64,000 bases of DNA from Mycobacterium uberis (GCF_003408705.1 NZ_QAYL01000003.1:1-64000); one strand, 5' to 3'. Counted from the first letter of the stretch, positions 52,766-63,988 are shown. Made by a program: numbers and translations. Notes: generated by a model not told the origin, from the sequence alone.

Positions 52766-53088
52766 TGCCGTGACCTCCTCGTGTTCGCCGTTGAACGCAG
52801 ACCCTGGTCGCTCACCAGCACTTAATTGCTTTGCATTCGGCGCAGCAAGCTCGGCTCTGGTCGTGACCAGCATCGGGCCATTGCCCGGGATCTCAGCGTG
52901 TTGTGGCGCCGATCTCGCCTAGATGTTACTGGACAGTAGCCACTGGGCGAAATTGCGAATAGCCGTAAGTCGGACACAAGTTACGTGACTATACAACCGC
53001 TTCGCCACCTCGCCGCTGCGCGGCTGGGCGGTACCCTCACCTTGCGTCATCGTACGGTACGCGTCGGCGCCAAGCTAGAGTTGCACCC

Positions 53089-53895
53089 ATGCGTATCATC
53101 GGAGTGCTCGCAGGTTTGGTATCGATGATGCTAGTGGGCAGCTTGCTAGCCGAAACAGCGGAGTGCAGTTCGAACTCGCACTCGTCATCACCATCTCAAT
53201 CATTCCAAACCTCCGGATCGCTTGTGGTACTTTGCCGCGGCTTCACTCACAGTCTGCGCTTACTCAGATCAGCAGCCAGTTCAAAACGGACAACCCGGGC
53301 GTCAGCGTTGACGTCGAGTTCGCGGGTTCCCCGGAGCTTGCGACCCAGTTGACCCAAGGCGCGAACGCCGAATGTTTTCGCATCGGCGGATATCGTGCGG
53401 ATAGACACTGTCGTCGGGGCCGGATTACTGGTTGGCACACGGATAAACTTTCGCCTCCAACACACTGGTCATCGTGACCGCGGTGGGCAAGCTGAAGAAG
53501 ATCGGATCTTTCGCTGACCTCGCCGACCGGGGTTCAACGTGGTGGTGTGCCAGCGGCTGGTGCCATGCGGGTTGGTGACCTAGCGCATCGAAGATGCCAC
53601 CGGCGTGCACCCAATCCCCGTCAGTTGCAGAATTCAACGTGACCGATGTCCTGAACAAGGTCTTCACAGGACAGGCCGACGCTGCACTGGTCTATGTCAC
53701 CGACGCGTGCAGCATCGCGGATAATGATGACCATCATCAACTTTCCTGAGGCCGTCGGGGCGGTGAATTTCTATATCCAAATTACGCTGCTCAAGAAGGC
53801 GCCGCTACACACGCTGGTGTAGAAGTTTCAAGCGACGGTCACGGGCGAGGCAGGCCACCAGGCCCTGGCTCAGTTGGGTTTCATCAAGCCCTGAC
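53089..53895 (+). pseudogene. modA: molybdate-binding protein ModA (Rv1857-like), decayed
   Basis: The start at 53089 gives a lipoprotein-like signal (MRIIGVLAGLVSMMLVGSLL, later Cys), then the frame shifts. ALTQISSQFKTDNPGVSVDV and FAGSPELATQLTQGA follow near 53255-53365, the conserved N-terminal part of ModA. Later fragments near 53370-53890 (VTDVLNKVFTGQADAALVYV, and ALAQLGFIKP at the end) are in other frames. Molybdate capture is lost. The order modA-modB-modC-apa is preserved. Confidence 0.88.
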
Positions 53896-53929
53896 GACCA
53901 ACGTGTACCAGCTTACCGATTGGCCCCGC

Positions 53930-54700
53930 TGAGTGTATATCACCGCAGCAATGGGGACCATCTTTGTAGCATTGCCCTTGTTAGCAATCGCGATCAAGGT
54001 AGATTAGCCGAATTTCTGGCCGTTGATCACCAGCTCTTCATCGACGATGAGACTGTTACTGATCCTGAAGACCGCCACCACGAGCACTGTGCTCTGTGTG
54101 TTGTTCGGGGTCCCCATGGCGCTGGTATTGACCTGCTGCACGGTACAGCTTGTGCGATTGCTGTGACCGCTGATCTTGCTGCCGCTGGTAGCTGCTGCCC
54201 GTGGTTGGTAGCATCGCGTTGCTTTATCCATTCGGCCGACTTGGATTGATCGGGGGTATCTGGAAGCCGCCGGCATCACCATCGCGTTCAGTAACTGTGG
54301 TGATGGCGTGACCTTCGTCTTGTTGCCGTTTCTGGTGATCTCCCTCGAAGGTGTCGACCGTATCGCGAACGCCAAGTGTAGAAGACTACAGAAGGAGCGG
54401 CGACATTCGGGGTGCGGCCAGCATCGTGTGGTGGCGGGTCACGCTGTCGATACTGCTGCCCGGGATGGTGTCGGAGGCGGTGCTGGCATTCGTTCGTTCG
54501 CTGGGGAGTGCGGTGCGACACTGACCTTTGCTGGCGCCTAGCAAGGAATTACCTGGATTCTGTCGCTGGAGATCTACCTACAGCAGGTTAATGATGCGAA
54601 CGCAGCTGTAGCACTGTCTATCCTGCTCGTGGCAGCGGCAGCGTTGGTACTGTTGAACTTGAATGCTCACGGGATGACCAGGGCCGATACGAGGTAGCCG
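53930..54700 (+). pseudogene. modB: molybdate permease ModB (Rv1858-like), decayed
   Basis: Fragments show a permease: AAMGTIFVALPLLAIAIK near 53945-54000, [13 protein letters not shown] near 54090-54130, a piece with GYLEAAGITIAFSNC near 54257-54300, and ITWILSLEIYLQQVNDANAA near 54549-54610 with a final helix. In-frame stops and shifts occur throughout. It lies between the modA and modC remnants. Confidence 0.83.
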
Positions 54701-54702
54701 TC

Positions 54703-55896
54703 ATGAGCGAATTAGAGTTTTATGCGGTCGTGACAGACCGTCATCGGTTCTCGGTAGCTCCGGGTGAGGTGCTGACCCTACTAGGACCCAATGGCATGGG
54801 CAAGTCTACTGCCCTTGACGTCATCGCCGGCCTGACTTGCTCTGACGAGGATTTGGTGCGCTTGGGGACCGGGTGTTGACCGATACTGCGGCCGGGATGG
54901 ACGTGGCAACGCACGATCGTCGGGTCGAGTTGCTCTTGCAGGATCTGTTGCTGTTGCTGCACGTGACTGTTGCGGCCAACGCGGTCTTCGAACCGCACAG
55001 CCGTCACAAGGTGTTCGGCATGTTTTGAATCGCCGACACCCAGGACAAGGTCCATGCTCGCGATAAGGTGCTGGATTGGCTGCGCCTGGTGAACGCTGAG
55101 CAGTTCGCCGACCGCAAACCACGGTAACTGTCGGGTGGTCAAGCGCAGCGGATCGCGATCGCACGCGCGTTGGCGGCCCAATCCGAGGTGCTGCTCCTCG
55201 ACGAGCCGTTGACCTGGTTTGGTGTGGCCGTGGCTGCGGCTATTCGCAGCGGTGCTGCGCAGCCTGGTTACCCGGAATAGCTGTGCCATCATCCTGGTAA
55301 CCCACTAGCTGCTGGGACGTGTTCACCCTGGCCGATCGAGTGCTAGTACTTGAGTCCAGCAGGATTTCCGAGATCGGCACGGTAGGCAAGGTAGTTGATG
55401 TGCTTAGCGTGCCGTGCAGTCATTTTGGCGTCCGGATATTGTTAGGCGCCAACCTAGTCAACGGGAGCATCGGCACCGACAGTTCCTTGCTAACCCGATC
55501 CGATGCGGGTTGGCACGAGACGCCAGCCCAAGACCTCGGAGATGAGCTCGCCGCTGGCCAAGACGCAGTCGCCGTATTCGTGTGATGTATTAGCGTCTAT
55601 CGCGGTCTCAGTCTATTGCGATCCGCCGCATGGCGGCCTACACAACACTGTTGAACTAACCGTGATGGAACTGGATGCCTGTGGAGGCGCTTCCTTCGGG
55701 TGCGGCCCGCAGCAACCTAACGGCGTTCTTGGCCTGGCCGCGGAAATCACCTTTGATGCCTGTCACGGAGCTACGGCTGACACCCGGAGATCGCGTGTGG
55801 CTCGTCGTCAAAGCTCATGAAGTGGCACTTTTACACCTGGTGCTTGCAGCGACACGCCCGACCGTGAACCAGTACGTCTCGAACCGGGCAAACTGA
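54703..55896 (+). pseudogene. modC: molybdate ABC ATPase ModC (Rv1859-like), decayed
   Basis: It starts at ATG 54703 and still shows Walker A LLGPNGMGKSTALD near 54775-54815, the signature LSGGQAQRIAIARALAAQSE near 55128-55190 and Walker B VLLLDEPLTWF near 55190-55222. The start of the C-terminal domain lies near 55321-55400, and the TOBE domain reads ELRLTPGDRVWLVVKAHEVA near 55773-55835. Frame changes and stops (near 54877, 55027, 55125 and 55580) make it inactive. A molybdate importer is thus fully lost in this window. Confidence 0.9.
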
Positions 55897-55961
55897 AAAA
55901 CCCTACCGTTTTTCAGCAAGTCGTACTTGTGTCGCAGCCATAACACGGTAGGTTCGTCGCC

Positions 55962-56867
55962 ATGAATCAGGCAGACCCAAATTCGACACATCGCAACAGA
56001 CTGTGGGCGATGCTGGTGATTGCTGCGGTGGCCAGCACCAGTGCCGTCACAATTATGTTGCCGGTGGTCGCCAACGCCGATCCCGAGCCCGCGCCGTCAT
56101 CAACGGCTGCCGCGGCACCCGAACCTGTGCCGGAGGCCACCGTGCCCCTTTCAGGTGCTCTTGATGCATCCGAAGCTCAGCCGGGCGATCCGAATGCATC
56201 GCCTCCACCTGCAGTCGACCCCAATGTCGGCCGAACCGCCAACCCCGTCGGTGGCTTTAGCTTCGTCCTTCCTGTCGGCTGGGTTGAGTCAGACGCTTCG
56301 CACCTCGACTACGGTTCCGCGCTGCTCAGCAAAACCACCGGACAGCCGCCCATGCCTGGCCAGCCGCCGCCGGTTGCTAACGACACCCGTGCCGTGCTTG
56401 GCCGACTGGACCAAAAGCTTTACGCCAGTGCCGAACCTGATAACCTCAAGGCTGCGGTCCGCCTCGGCTCGGATATGGGTGAATTCTATTTGCCATACCC
56501 CGGTACGCGGATCAATCAAGAAACCATTTCGCTCAATGACAATGGGGCAACTGGAAGTGCGTCCTATTATGAGGTCAAATTCAGCGATCCCACCAAGCCG
56601 ATTGGCCAAATCTGGACAGGCGTAGTTGGCTCGCCAGCGGCTAACACACCTGACGCGGGGCCCCCGCAGCGCTGGTTTGCGGTATGGCTTGGGACCTCGG
56701 ACGACCCGGTGGACAAGGGCGCAGCTAAAGCGTTGGCCGAGTCGATTCAGTCAGGGACAGCCCCGATCCCGGCGCCAGCACCGGGAGAGCCGGCACTCGT
56801 CCAGACGCCTGCGGGACAAGTCGGTCCGGTTTCCACTTCACTGCCACCGCAGGCCTTGCCCGCCTGA
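55962..56867 (+). CDS. apa: secreted Ala/Pro-rich glycoprotein Apa (fibronectin attachment protein, Rv1860 homologue)
   Basis: Apa (ModD, 45-kDa antigen) is a secreted, O-mannosylated protein that binds fibronectin. The 301-aa protein starts at ATG 55962. Residues 1-39 are a signal peptide ending in VVANA. Ala/Pro-rich parts flank the globular core (about residues 85-265), which contains [30 protein letters not shown] and [14 protein letters not shown]. The fibronectin-contact region reads QRWFAVWLG, so the RWFV motif described for this family is RWFA here. The gene stands intact behind three decayed mod genes and needs its own promoter. Confidence 0.96.
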   Translation: MNQADPNSTHRNRLWAMLVIAAVASTSAVTIMLPVVANADPEPAPSSTAAAAPEPVPEATVPLSGALDASEAQPGDPNASPPPAVDPNVGRTANPVGGFSFVLPVGWVESDASHLDYGSALLSKTTGQPPMPGQPPPVANDTRAVLGRLDQKLYASAEPDNLKAAVRLGSDMGEFYLPYPGTRINQETISLNDNGATGSASYYEVKFSDPTKPIGQIWTGVVGSPAANTPDAGPPQRWFAVWLGTSDDPVDKGAAKALAESIQSGTAPIPAPAPGEPALVQTPAGQVGPVSTSLPPQALPA

Positions 56868-56983
56868 TTCGCCGCTCACACGGCAAACCGTTGTTACCAA
56901 ATAGGCACTCAAATCGGGGTATACCGAAATCACAGCCCCACATCTGGGTTGGGCTATAACTATCGAGTGTAAGGAGATCCCTA

Positions 56984-57283
56984 ATGGATGTCATGGCAGC
57001 TACCGAATATCTTGCCCGTTCAACGACGCTGACCAGCGTCGGCTGGATTGGCTACATCATCATCGGTGGTATCGCTGGCTGGATCGCCGGTAAGATCGTG
57101 AAAGGCGGCGGGTCAGGCATCTTGATGAACATCGTGATTGGTGTCGCGGGCGCGTTAATCGGCGGCTTTCTACTGAGCTTCTTTGTCGACACCGCCGCCG
57201 GTGGTTGGTGGTTCACTTTGCTCACTGCGATCCTGGGTTCGGTTATCCTGATCTGGGCTGTCGGCAAGGTGCGAAAGACCTAA
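56984..57283 (+). CDS. small membrane protein, transglycosylase-associated/YeaQ-like (Rv1861 homologue)
   Basis: A 99-aa protein from ATG 56984, six bases after AAGGAGA. After a short polar start there are three hydrophobic helices (about residues 18-37, 45-66 and 72-93). The glycine-rich IIIGGIAGWIAGKIVKGGGSG followed by MNIVIGVAGALIGGFLL matches the GlsB/YeaQ/YmgE family of stress-associated membrane proteins, whose exact role is unknown. It lies between apa and adhA on the same strand. Confidence 0.9.
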   Translation: MDVMAATEYLARSTTLTSVGWIGYIIIGGIAGWIAGKIVKGGGSGILMNIVIGVAGALIGGFLLSFFVDTAAGGWWFTLLTAILGSVILIWAVGKVRKT

Positions 57284-57351
57284 ATAATAATCAAAGACCT
57301 AATAATTCGGTGGTCTAACCCGGTCTCGACGGATCACGGCATCATAGCGGG

Positions 57352-58383
57352 ATGGGGCCGAAAGCGAAAATGACGATGCGTGCGTGGCGGGTGCGTCGGC
57401 CCGGCCCGATCCAAGTCGGCTCGCTCGAGCAAGTCATCACCGAGGTGCCGCGTCCCAAACCGTCCGAGTTGCTGGTTGCCGTGCATGCATGTGGGGTATG
57501 CCGCACTGACTTACACGTTACAGAGGGCGATCTCCCTGTGCACCGCGAACACGTGACTCCTGGCCACGAGGTGGTGGGGGAGGTTCTTGAGGTAGGCTCG
57601 GAAGTAGGTATAGTCGCTGGGTTCGATGTGGGAGACCGGGTAGGCATCGCTTGGCTACGTCACGCCTGTGGCGTGTGCCAGTATTGCCGTCGCGGCAACG
57701 AGAACCTGTGTCCACAGTCCCGCTACACCGGCTGGGATGCTGACGGTGGATATGCCGAATTCGCCACTGTCCCTGCGACTTTTGCGCACCATCTACCGAG
57801 CGGCTATAGCGACTGCGAGCTTGCCCCGTTGTTGTGTGCTGGCATCATCGGGTACCGGTCGTTGTTGCGCGCCGAGCTACCGCCGGGTGGCCGGTTAGGT
57901 ATCTACGGCTTTGGTGGCAGTGCTCACATCACGGCACAGGTTGCTTTGGCGCAAGGAGCGGAGGTTCATGTCATGACCCGCGAAGCCCGGGCGCAGGAGC
58001 TGGCGTTAGAACTTGGCGCCGCGTCGGTTCAAGGCGTCGCTACTCCTCCGCCGGTACCGCTGGATGCCGCAATCCTGTTTGCGCCGGTCGGTGATCTAGT
58101 GTTGCCCGCATGTGAGGCTCTGGACCGCGGCGGCACCCTGACGATCGCAGGGATTCATCTTTCCGATATCCCGCAACTAAACTACCAGCGGCACTTGTTT
58201 CAGGAGCGCCAGATCCGGTCGGTGACATCAAACACTCGTGCTGATGCGCGTGCGCTCCTCGACTTCGCGGCCCAACATCACATTGTGGTCACCGCATCGG
58301 AATACCCACTTGAGCAAGCCGATCAGGCGCTTACTGACCTCAGTGCCGGCCGCATCACAGGGGCCGCTGTGCTGCTAGTGTAG
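57352..58383 (+). CDS. adhA: zinc-dependent alcohol dehydrogenase AdhA (Rv1862 homologue)
   Basis: A 343-aa medium-chain dehydrogenase. The catalytic zinc ligands are Cys in [11 protein letters not shown], His in [10 protein letters not shown] and a later Cys in the substrate domain. The structural zinc loop [17 protein letters not shown] has four Cys. The cofactor fold reads [18 protein letters not shown]. These features predict oxidation of alcohols or reduction of aldehydes with NAD(P). ATG 57352 gives the open frame; ATG 57370 (MRAWRV two codons later) matches the usual start better. It is intact while the following genes Rv1863c-Rv1865c are missing. Confidence 0.93.
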   Translation: MGPKAKMTMRAWRVRRPGPIQVGSLEQVITEVPRPKPSELLVAVHACGVCRTDLHVTEGDLPVHREHVTPGHEVVGEVLEVGSEVGIVAGFDVGDRVGIAWLRHACGVCQYCRRGNENLCPQSRYTGWDADGGYAEFATVPATFAHHLPSGYSDCELAPLLCAGIIGYRSLLRAELPPGGRLGIYGFGGSAHITAQVALAQGAEVHVMTREARAQELALELGAASVQGVATPPPVPLDAAILFAPVGDLVLPACEALDRGGTLTIAGIHLSDIPQLNYQRHLFQERQIRSVTSNTRADARALLDFAAQHHIVVTASEYPLEQADQALTDLSAGRITGAAVLLV

Positions 58384-58629
58384 TCAAGGCGAGGAAGACA
58401 GGTACCAGGCCAGTGTAGCCGCCAGTGTACTCAACTCGCTTACGATACCGATGTAACGTTATTGGCATAAGTGAGAATGCCCACCGGATATTTCGTCGTC
58501 CACGGACAACACTGCGGTTTCCGGCTTCCAGCATAAGCATCAGAGAAGCACAAACTTTGCTGACAACACAGCATAAAGGCTGTCACATCCCCGGGTGCCT
58601 ACCCCGTTGGGGGCCTACAAAGCCTAGAT

Positions 58630-59870
58630 TTGGGCGTCATCGTGGCGGGCACTAGCCCGGTCTACAACAAGCGCATGCAGCGGGCGCTGGACTTTGAAGG
58701 CGATGATGTGCCGGTCCTCCCCAAGGTCAAAAATGTGGACTACCCGGACAAACTGAGGCAGGCTCGTATTAGCAACGCCATTAGTGAATTCTTCGCCCGA
58801 AGCTACCACAATCACCTCGGACTTGGTGTGAATCTGCGCAGCGCGCAGGGCAAGGAGAGTGCCGGTCTCCTAGTGGTGTAGGTCGACGCAGTATTAGCTG
58901 ACTTGAAACCGGGAACCCTTACGTTACTTGGGTTCTCCTACGACAGGCTATGTACCCCTCAAGCCGTGTATCGTGCTCATTGGGAGCAGCGTCTATGGCA
59001 AAATGGGACTGTTGCCGCACCCCGATGGGTTACGGCTCGCTGGTCTGCACTGCCATCGACGTCACCCGGCTCTGGACATCCGACGAAGCTGGTACGGATA
59101 CTGGCGTCGACACTTCGCGGTGTGCTTTCTACGACGTGACCACCATTTTCTCTGATCACGTGGTCGTCGGATGACCGCCATTTCGGCCTCGGTCGCGCTG
59201 ATCCACCACAATCGAACCGGTAGCAGCGTCCATCTCCACACCGCCTAGGCCGAAGTTGGCGTCAACCAGCTGGACAGGCTGTTTGTCACCCAGGCCGCGT
59301 TGGGAGTCAGTGTAGCCGAGATCCACGATGACACTGCAATTCACGGGGTCTATACATGTGCCGGCGACGACGAGTGGTGTGTAGCCTCAATCCACTCGGA
59401 TAACGAATGGCATTGTGTTGCATCTTTTTTAGAGCAACACGAGTTGGTTGACGACCCGCGCTTCGCGACCGGCCAGTCGCGCGTGGCCAACTATGCAGAG
59501 TTGGTGGGCAGTGTTGTCACCCTGGACCTGTACCCGCACCTCAGTGCAGGCTGTCCAAGACGTGCAGCTAGCCGGAGTTCCAGTCGGCCCGGTGATTCGT
59601 CCACCAGACATACTCAAGGGCCTACAATATGGTCGCGCGTAAATTGTTTGCTGACATGGTGTATTTTTTATCGACAGTGCGCTACCGATTGAGGCGGGTC
59701 CGGCTCCATTTCGTCACATCCCACCCGGCAATGTAATGTCTGGCGCTACTGCCTGGCCAAGACACCCGTGAGATCTGCCGGAAGCTGCTCGGGATGAGGT
59801 AGCCAGGAGACTGAGCGGCTGATCGCCGACCGTGTACTGTTCGCGCCCGCCGACGGCGCCTAAGCAGTTT
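58630..59870 (+). pseudogene. CoA-transferase family III protein (Rv1866-like), decayed
   Basis: The first 80 residues are open from 58630 (MGVIVAGTSPVYNKRMQRAL, then FARSYHNHLGLGVNLRSAQG), the N-terminal CoA-binding part of the family. Later pieces in other frames include VVNQLDTLFVTQ-like sequence near 59240-59300, VAEIHDDTAIHGVYTCAGDD and DDPRFATGQSRVAN at 59310-59490, and a tail near 59600-59870. Rv1866 is about 778 aa with two CoA-transferase halves; only parts of the second half and the start remain. It is non-functional. Confidence 0.85.
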
Positions 59871-59879
59871 GTGTGTAGT

Positions 59880-60160
59880 TCGTGGTTCTGACTATAAGCA
59901 TCGGCTTCGTTACCACTGCGTGGCTGGGAATCATCGCTGACCTACTAGTGATCACAGCCGTCTCAGTATCTGCCGTAAAAGACAACATTTTGTTCAGGTT
60001 GATGGCCGCGTTCGGCTTGACTTATAATGGCGCACAGTTGACCTTGCTGAGCGCTATGGGTGTCGTGCAGTCCTCCGAAGAAGAACCTGGGGCACTTTCT
60101 GGTGTCATCAATTTTTGCTTAGGAATCGGTGTGTCCGTCGGACTGGCATGAGCCGGAGTG
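59880..60160 (+). pseudogene. possible MFS transporter fragment
   Basis: An 89-codon stretch from 59882 contains two hydrophobic segments and the reading FRLMAAFGLTYNGAQLTLLS, GVVQSSEEEPGALSGVINFC and LGIGVSVGLA, similar to the later half of drug-proton major facilitator transporters. It ends by a stop at 60149. I recall no transporter between Rv1866 and Rv1867 in M. tuberculosis, so it may be a stray fragment or a lineage-specific gene that decayed. Confidence 0.45.
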
Positions 60161-60269
60161 GTCGTCAGTTGAGGTACGGAGGCGAGGTATCTGTTGGCGC
60201 TGTGGATGTGTGTTGCCATGAAAGTGGTTGCGTTGCTGTCCAACCTGATCTTGTATCCCAAGCCGTTCG

Positions 60270-61740
60270 AGAGGTCGTAGGCCGATGCCTGTCGGACTCC
60301 AGAACGCCGGTGCTGATCGGTTATGGCCAGGTCGATCACCACGACGAAATCAACTCGGATAAGTGATCTGTCGAACTGATGGCTGCTACGGCCCGACACG
60401 CAGCGGATTTCCGGATGTTGGAAACCGTGTATCCCATTCGCGTGATGAACGTGCTGTCGGCACACTATCGGGATCCCAGGCTAATGTTCGGGATGTGGAT
60501 AGGCGCCACTGACTTCGCAACGTTGTACAGCTCAATTGGCGGTAATGTGTTGCAGTCTCTGGTCAATCAGGTGTGCCTGGACATCTAGCAGGATCGGTGT
60601 GGTGCTGGTTGCCGATGCGGAAATCTTAGTGTACCAGGATGGGGTTGCGTCCCAAGGCCAGCGCAACTCACATAGACGGTCCAGGACGAATGCGTGCCGA
60701 TGGCCGAGGTTGCCGGCGACGACGTGCCGATGCACGGTGATACCGAGGTCAGGATCCAGCTGAATTGGCCAGCGTATGTGTATCCGCTGTTTCAAGCAGC
60801 AAGCACTTCGAATCGCCAACAGCGAGTCAATCGAGGATCACGGCCGCCGCGTGGGGGAATTGTAGGCACATTTCAACGCCGTCGCGGTCGACAATCCTTA
60901 CGCGTGCCGCTAACCGCCGCGGAGATCACGCGTTTCAGCCCACAGAATCGGATGATCAGCTGGCTTTATACCAAGTTGATGAACTCCAACAATATGGCCG
61001 ACCAGGGTGCCATGCTGATCCTCACATCGGTTGAGTTGGCGACACGCTTGCAGATCCCTGCCAAACGCTTGGGTGTACCCGCATGCTGGCACTGCTGAGT
61101 GCAACATATATGCTATCGTTGAGCATGTTGTGTTAAATCTAACCGGCGGCCATCCGGATCGTCGGGGCGTGGGTGCTAGGGCGGGCGGAAATTGGCGATG
61201 TAGAGCCTGTACTCATGCTTTCCCGCCGCGGTTCAGATCGCGGTAGCTGACCGTGGATTGAGCCTCGATGATCCCGGCTGTCCGCTCACAGTTACAGGCG
61301 GGCTTGTGTTTGTGAGTGGCCCGTGGAGCAATTACGTCGCGTATTTTATTTGCTGTCATGGCTGAGCTTTTACTGAGCAATCCAAGACGGCGCGGTCTGA
61401 TTATCGCCAACGGTAAAGTATCTAACCAGGCATAGCTTCGGTGCTTACAGTACCGAACCACCGGATGAGTTTCGTTGGGAAGATGCGTAGTTGGCAGTGG
61501 ATCGAGAGCTCATCCGAGGCCGGCTGCTTGAGTGGGAAGGCGTCGGTACTGTTGAAGCGTGGACGACGTCGTTCAACTGTGATGGGCAATTGGCGAAAGC
61601 CTACTCGGCTGTGTGTACGCCCGACGGTTTGCGTGCTTTGGCCTTGGTCGCTGATCCCACCGCGGCTGGAATGACGGTGTGTGAAGACATTTGGTTGCGC
61701 CAAGATTGTCGTCGCCACCGATGAAAGCGTGACGCTGAAG
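60270..61740 (+). pseudogene. thiolase-like acetyl-CoA acetyltransferase (Rv1867-like), decayed
   Basis: Readable pieces in order: RTPVLIGYGQVDHHDEINSD near 60300-60360, MAATARHAADFRMLETVYPI near 60379-60440, ISWLYTKLMNSNNMADQGAM at 60957-61016 with LILTSVELATRLQIPAKRL after it, then GVGTVEAWTTSFNCDGQLAK near 61538-61600 and the end near 61720. Stops and frame changes are frequent. Rv1867 is a thiolase-fold protein with an additional C-terminal domain. The order Rv1866-Rv1867-Rv1868 is kept. Confidence 0.87.
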
Positions 61741-61861
61741 TAGCCGGCCTAAAACATCACCGCACGTCATGGCCCAGTAATCGAGGAATGGTCGCGTACA
61801 CCCACCGACGTGCCTATTGTCGAAGGTGGATGTTGGGGGAGGTCGTGGGAGGTGATGCCTG

Positions 61862-63988
61862 GTGCAGATCCTGGTTACCGACGCCACAGGTACGGTCGGG
61901 CGGTTCGTCGCACGACAGCTGATCGCAGCCGGCCACACGGTCATAGGTATTGCTAAGCACCCGCACGCCTACCTGGACGTAGGCGTCAATTTTGTTTGTG
62001 CTTCGTTGGGTGACCCTGTCCTGCAAGAGTTAGCCGACGAAGCCGACGCAGTGATCCATCTCGCTCCAGTCGACGCCACCGCGCCTGGTGGCGTTGGCAT
62101 TAACGGTGTTGCGTTGGTTACCCATGCGGCCGCTCGCGCTGGTGCCCGGCTGCTGTTTGTGTCACAGGCTGCGGGCCGGCCCGAGCTGTACCGTCCGGCT
62201 GAGACGTTGGTGTCCACGAGTTGGGGGCCAAGCTTGGTAATCCGGATCGCGCCACCAGTTGGTCGCCAGCTCGATTGGATGGTATGCCGCACTGTCGCCA
62301 CGTTGCTACACACCAAGGTCTCGGCGCAACCAATGCGGGTGCTGCACCTGGACGATCTCGTCCGCTTTCTGTTGGTAGCGCTGCACTCTGACCGCACCGG
62401 CGTGGTGGATCTCGCCACCCCGGATACCACCAATGTAGTAACCGCGTGGCGACTTCTGCGATCCGTTGACCCTCATGCACGACTGCACCGGGTCCATAGC
62501 TGGGCCCAGTTGATTCCCGAATTAGATATTTCTGCAGTGCAAGAGGATTGGATGTTCGAGTTCGGTTGGCAGGCGATCGACGCGGTTGCCGACACCAAGC
62601 GTGGGCTGGTGGGTCGCAGACTCGATCTCGCAGGCGCGACCGACCATCCATCGGGTCAATTGGTGCTCCCGGTGGAGGTCCCACCGAGGTTCGGGGCATC
62701 CGACGAGTTACCGTCTGCGGCACCAGACGGGCTGGAGGGTGAGTTCGACGATCGGATCGACCCGCGGTTTCCGGTCTTCAGCGCCAGTAGTCTCACCGAG
62801 GCGTTGCCGGGGCCGTTGACCCCGATAACGCTGGACGTCCAGGTGAGCGGACTGCACCGGGCCAGTTGGGTGATGGGTCAGGCGTTAGCACTTGGCGGGG
62901 TAGTGGGTGATGAATGGGGGAGCAGGGCCATCGCGGTGTTCGGCCATCGTCCTTACGTCGGGGTATCGTCCAATGTCGTTGCTGCCGCGCAGTTGCCCGG
63001 CTGGGACCAGAAAGCCGTCGCTCAGCGGTCACTGGGCGAACAGCCGCCGGTCGTCCAGCTCTTGCCGTTCGGTCCACCACAATTGGCGGGAGGACCGCTC
63101 GGCTCGGTTGCCAAAACGGTCGTCGCGGCGCGGTTGGTGGCCCTATTACGTCATCTCAGGACTGACACGCGAGCCTATAGCGCCGCCGCTGTGTCGGAAC
63201 ACCTGAATGCTGAGCAGCTAGCCTTGTTATCGGACGCCAGCATTGAAGTTCGGATTCGGCTGTTGCGAGATCGGATTCACCAAGGCTGGATTCTCACGGC
63301 ACTATGGTTGATCGATACTGGCTTTGCAGCGGCGACATTGGAACACAGTCGCGCGGATGCCAGTGTGTCCGGGGTGGGCATGATCATGGAAAGTAGCCGT
63401 GTCGCGGCGGAAACCGCCCCGCTGGCAACAGTTCTGCGTGATGATGCGCTATTGCGCGCGCTAGCCCGCGATGGCAATCTCAGCAGCGTACGCGCGTTGT
63501 CTCCGACGGCCGCTGCGGCTGTCGATGCGGCCATCGCCCGGATTGGGCACCGCGGGCCGGGGGAAGCCGAACTGGCCAATCAGACGTTCAGTGACGACCC
63601 GGCGCTGTTGCTGTTCGTGGCCGCGGACGCCGCTGTCGCTGCTAGCGCACAAACCGAGCCCGCACCACCGGTCACGATGGCTCGACGGTTAGCCGCCAGC
63701 GCGCGCAAATCGCGCGAATTGGCCCACGACACCACCATCCGGTTTACCCATGAGCTTCGGATGACATTGCGCGAGTTGGGATCTCGACGAGTAGCGGCGG
63801 ACCTCGTCGACGTCGTCGACGATGTGTACTACCTGACCTGCGACGAACTAGTTTCCATGCCGGCCGATGCCAGGCTGCGGATTAAGCGGCGGCGTGCGGA
63901 GCGTGAACGTTTGCAAGCGCAACGTCCGCCCGATATCATCTACCGAAGTTGGATTCCTGTTGACTCGAGCCTCGATGATCCCGGATAG
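61862..63988 (+). CDS. NAD-epimerase-like / PEP-utiliser-like fusion protein (Rv1868 homologue)
   Basis: A 708-aa protein starts at GTG 61862, nine bases after GGGAGG. Residues 1-270 form an extended SDR/epimerase-like Rossmann domain (MQILVTDATGTVGRFVARQL, later VSQAAGRPELYRP and RVLHLDDLVRFLL). Residues about 310-708 are helical and resemble the region of PEP-utilising enzymes that precedes the swivelling domain, with RIRLLRDRIHQGWILTALWL, TLRELGSRRVAADLVDVVDD and VYYLTCDELVSMP. No phosphocarrier His motif is present. The function is unknown. It is intact and follows two destroyed genes, which suggests selection. Confidence 0.88.
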   Translation: MQILVTDATGTVGRFVARQLIAAGHTVIGIAKHPHAYLDVGVNFVCASLGDPVLQELADEADAVIHLAPVDATAPGGVGINGVALVTHAAARAGARLLFVSQAAGRPELYRPAETLVSTSWGPSLVIRIAPPVGRQLDWMVCRTVATLLHTKVSAQPMRVLHLDDLVRFLLVALHSDRTGVVDLATPDTTNVVTAWRLLRSVDPHARLHRVHSWAQLIPELDISAVQEDWMFEFGWQAIDAVADTKRGLVGRRLDLAGATDHPSGQLVLPVEVPPRFGASDELPSAAPDGLEGEFDDRIDPRFPVFSASSLTEALPGPLTPITLDVQVSGLHRASWVMGQALALGGVVGDEWGSRAIAVFGHRPYVGVSSNVVAAAQLPGWDQKAVAQRSLGEQPPVVQLLPFGPPQLAGGPLGSVAKTVVAARLVALLRHLRTDTRAYSAAAVSEHLNAEQLALLSDASIEVRIRLLRDRIHQGWILTALWLIDTGFAAATLEHSRADASVSGVGMIMESSRVAAETAPLATVLRDDALLRALARDGNLSSVRALSPTAAAAVDAAIARIGHRGPGEAELANQTFSDDPALLLFVAADAAVAASAQTEPAPPVTMARRLAASARKSRELAHDTTIRFTHELRMTLRELGSRRVAADLVDVVDDVYYLTCDELVSMPADARLRIKRRRAERERLQAQRPPDIIYRSWIPVDSSLDDPG

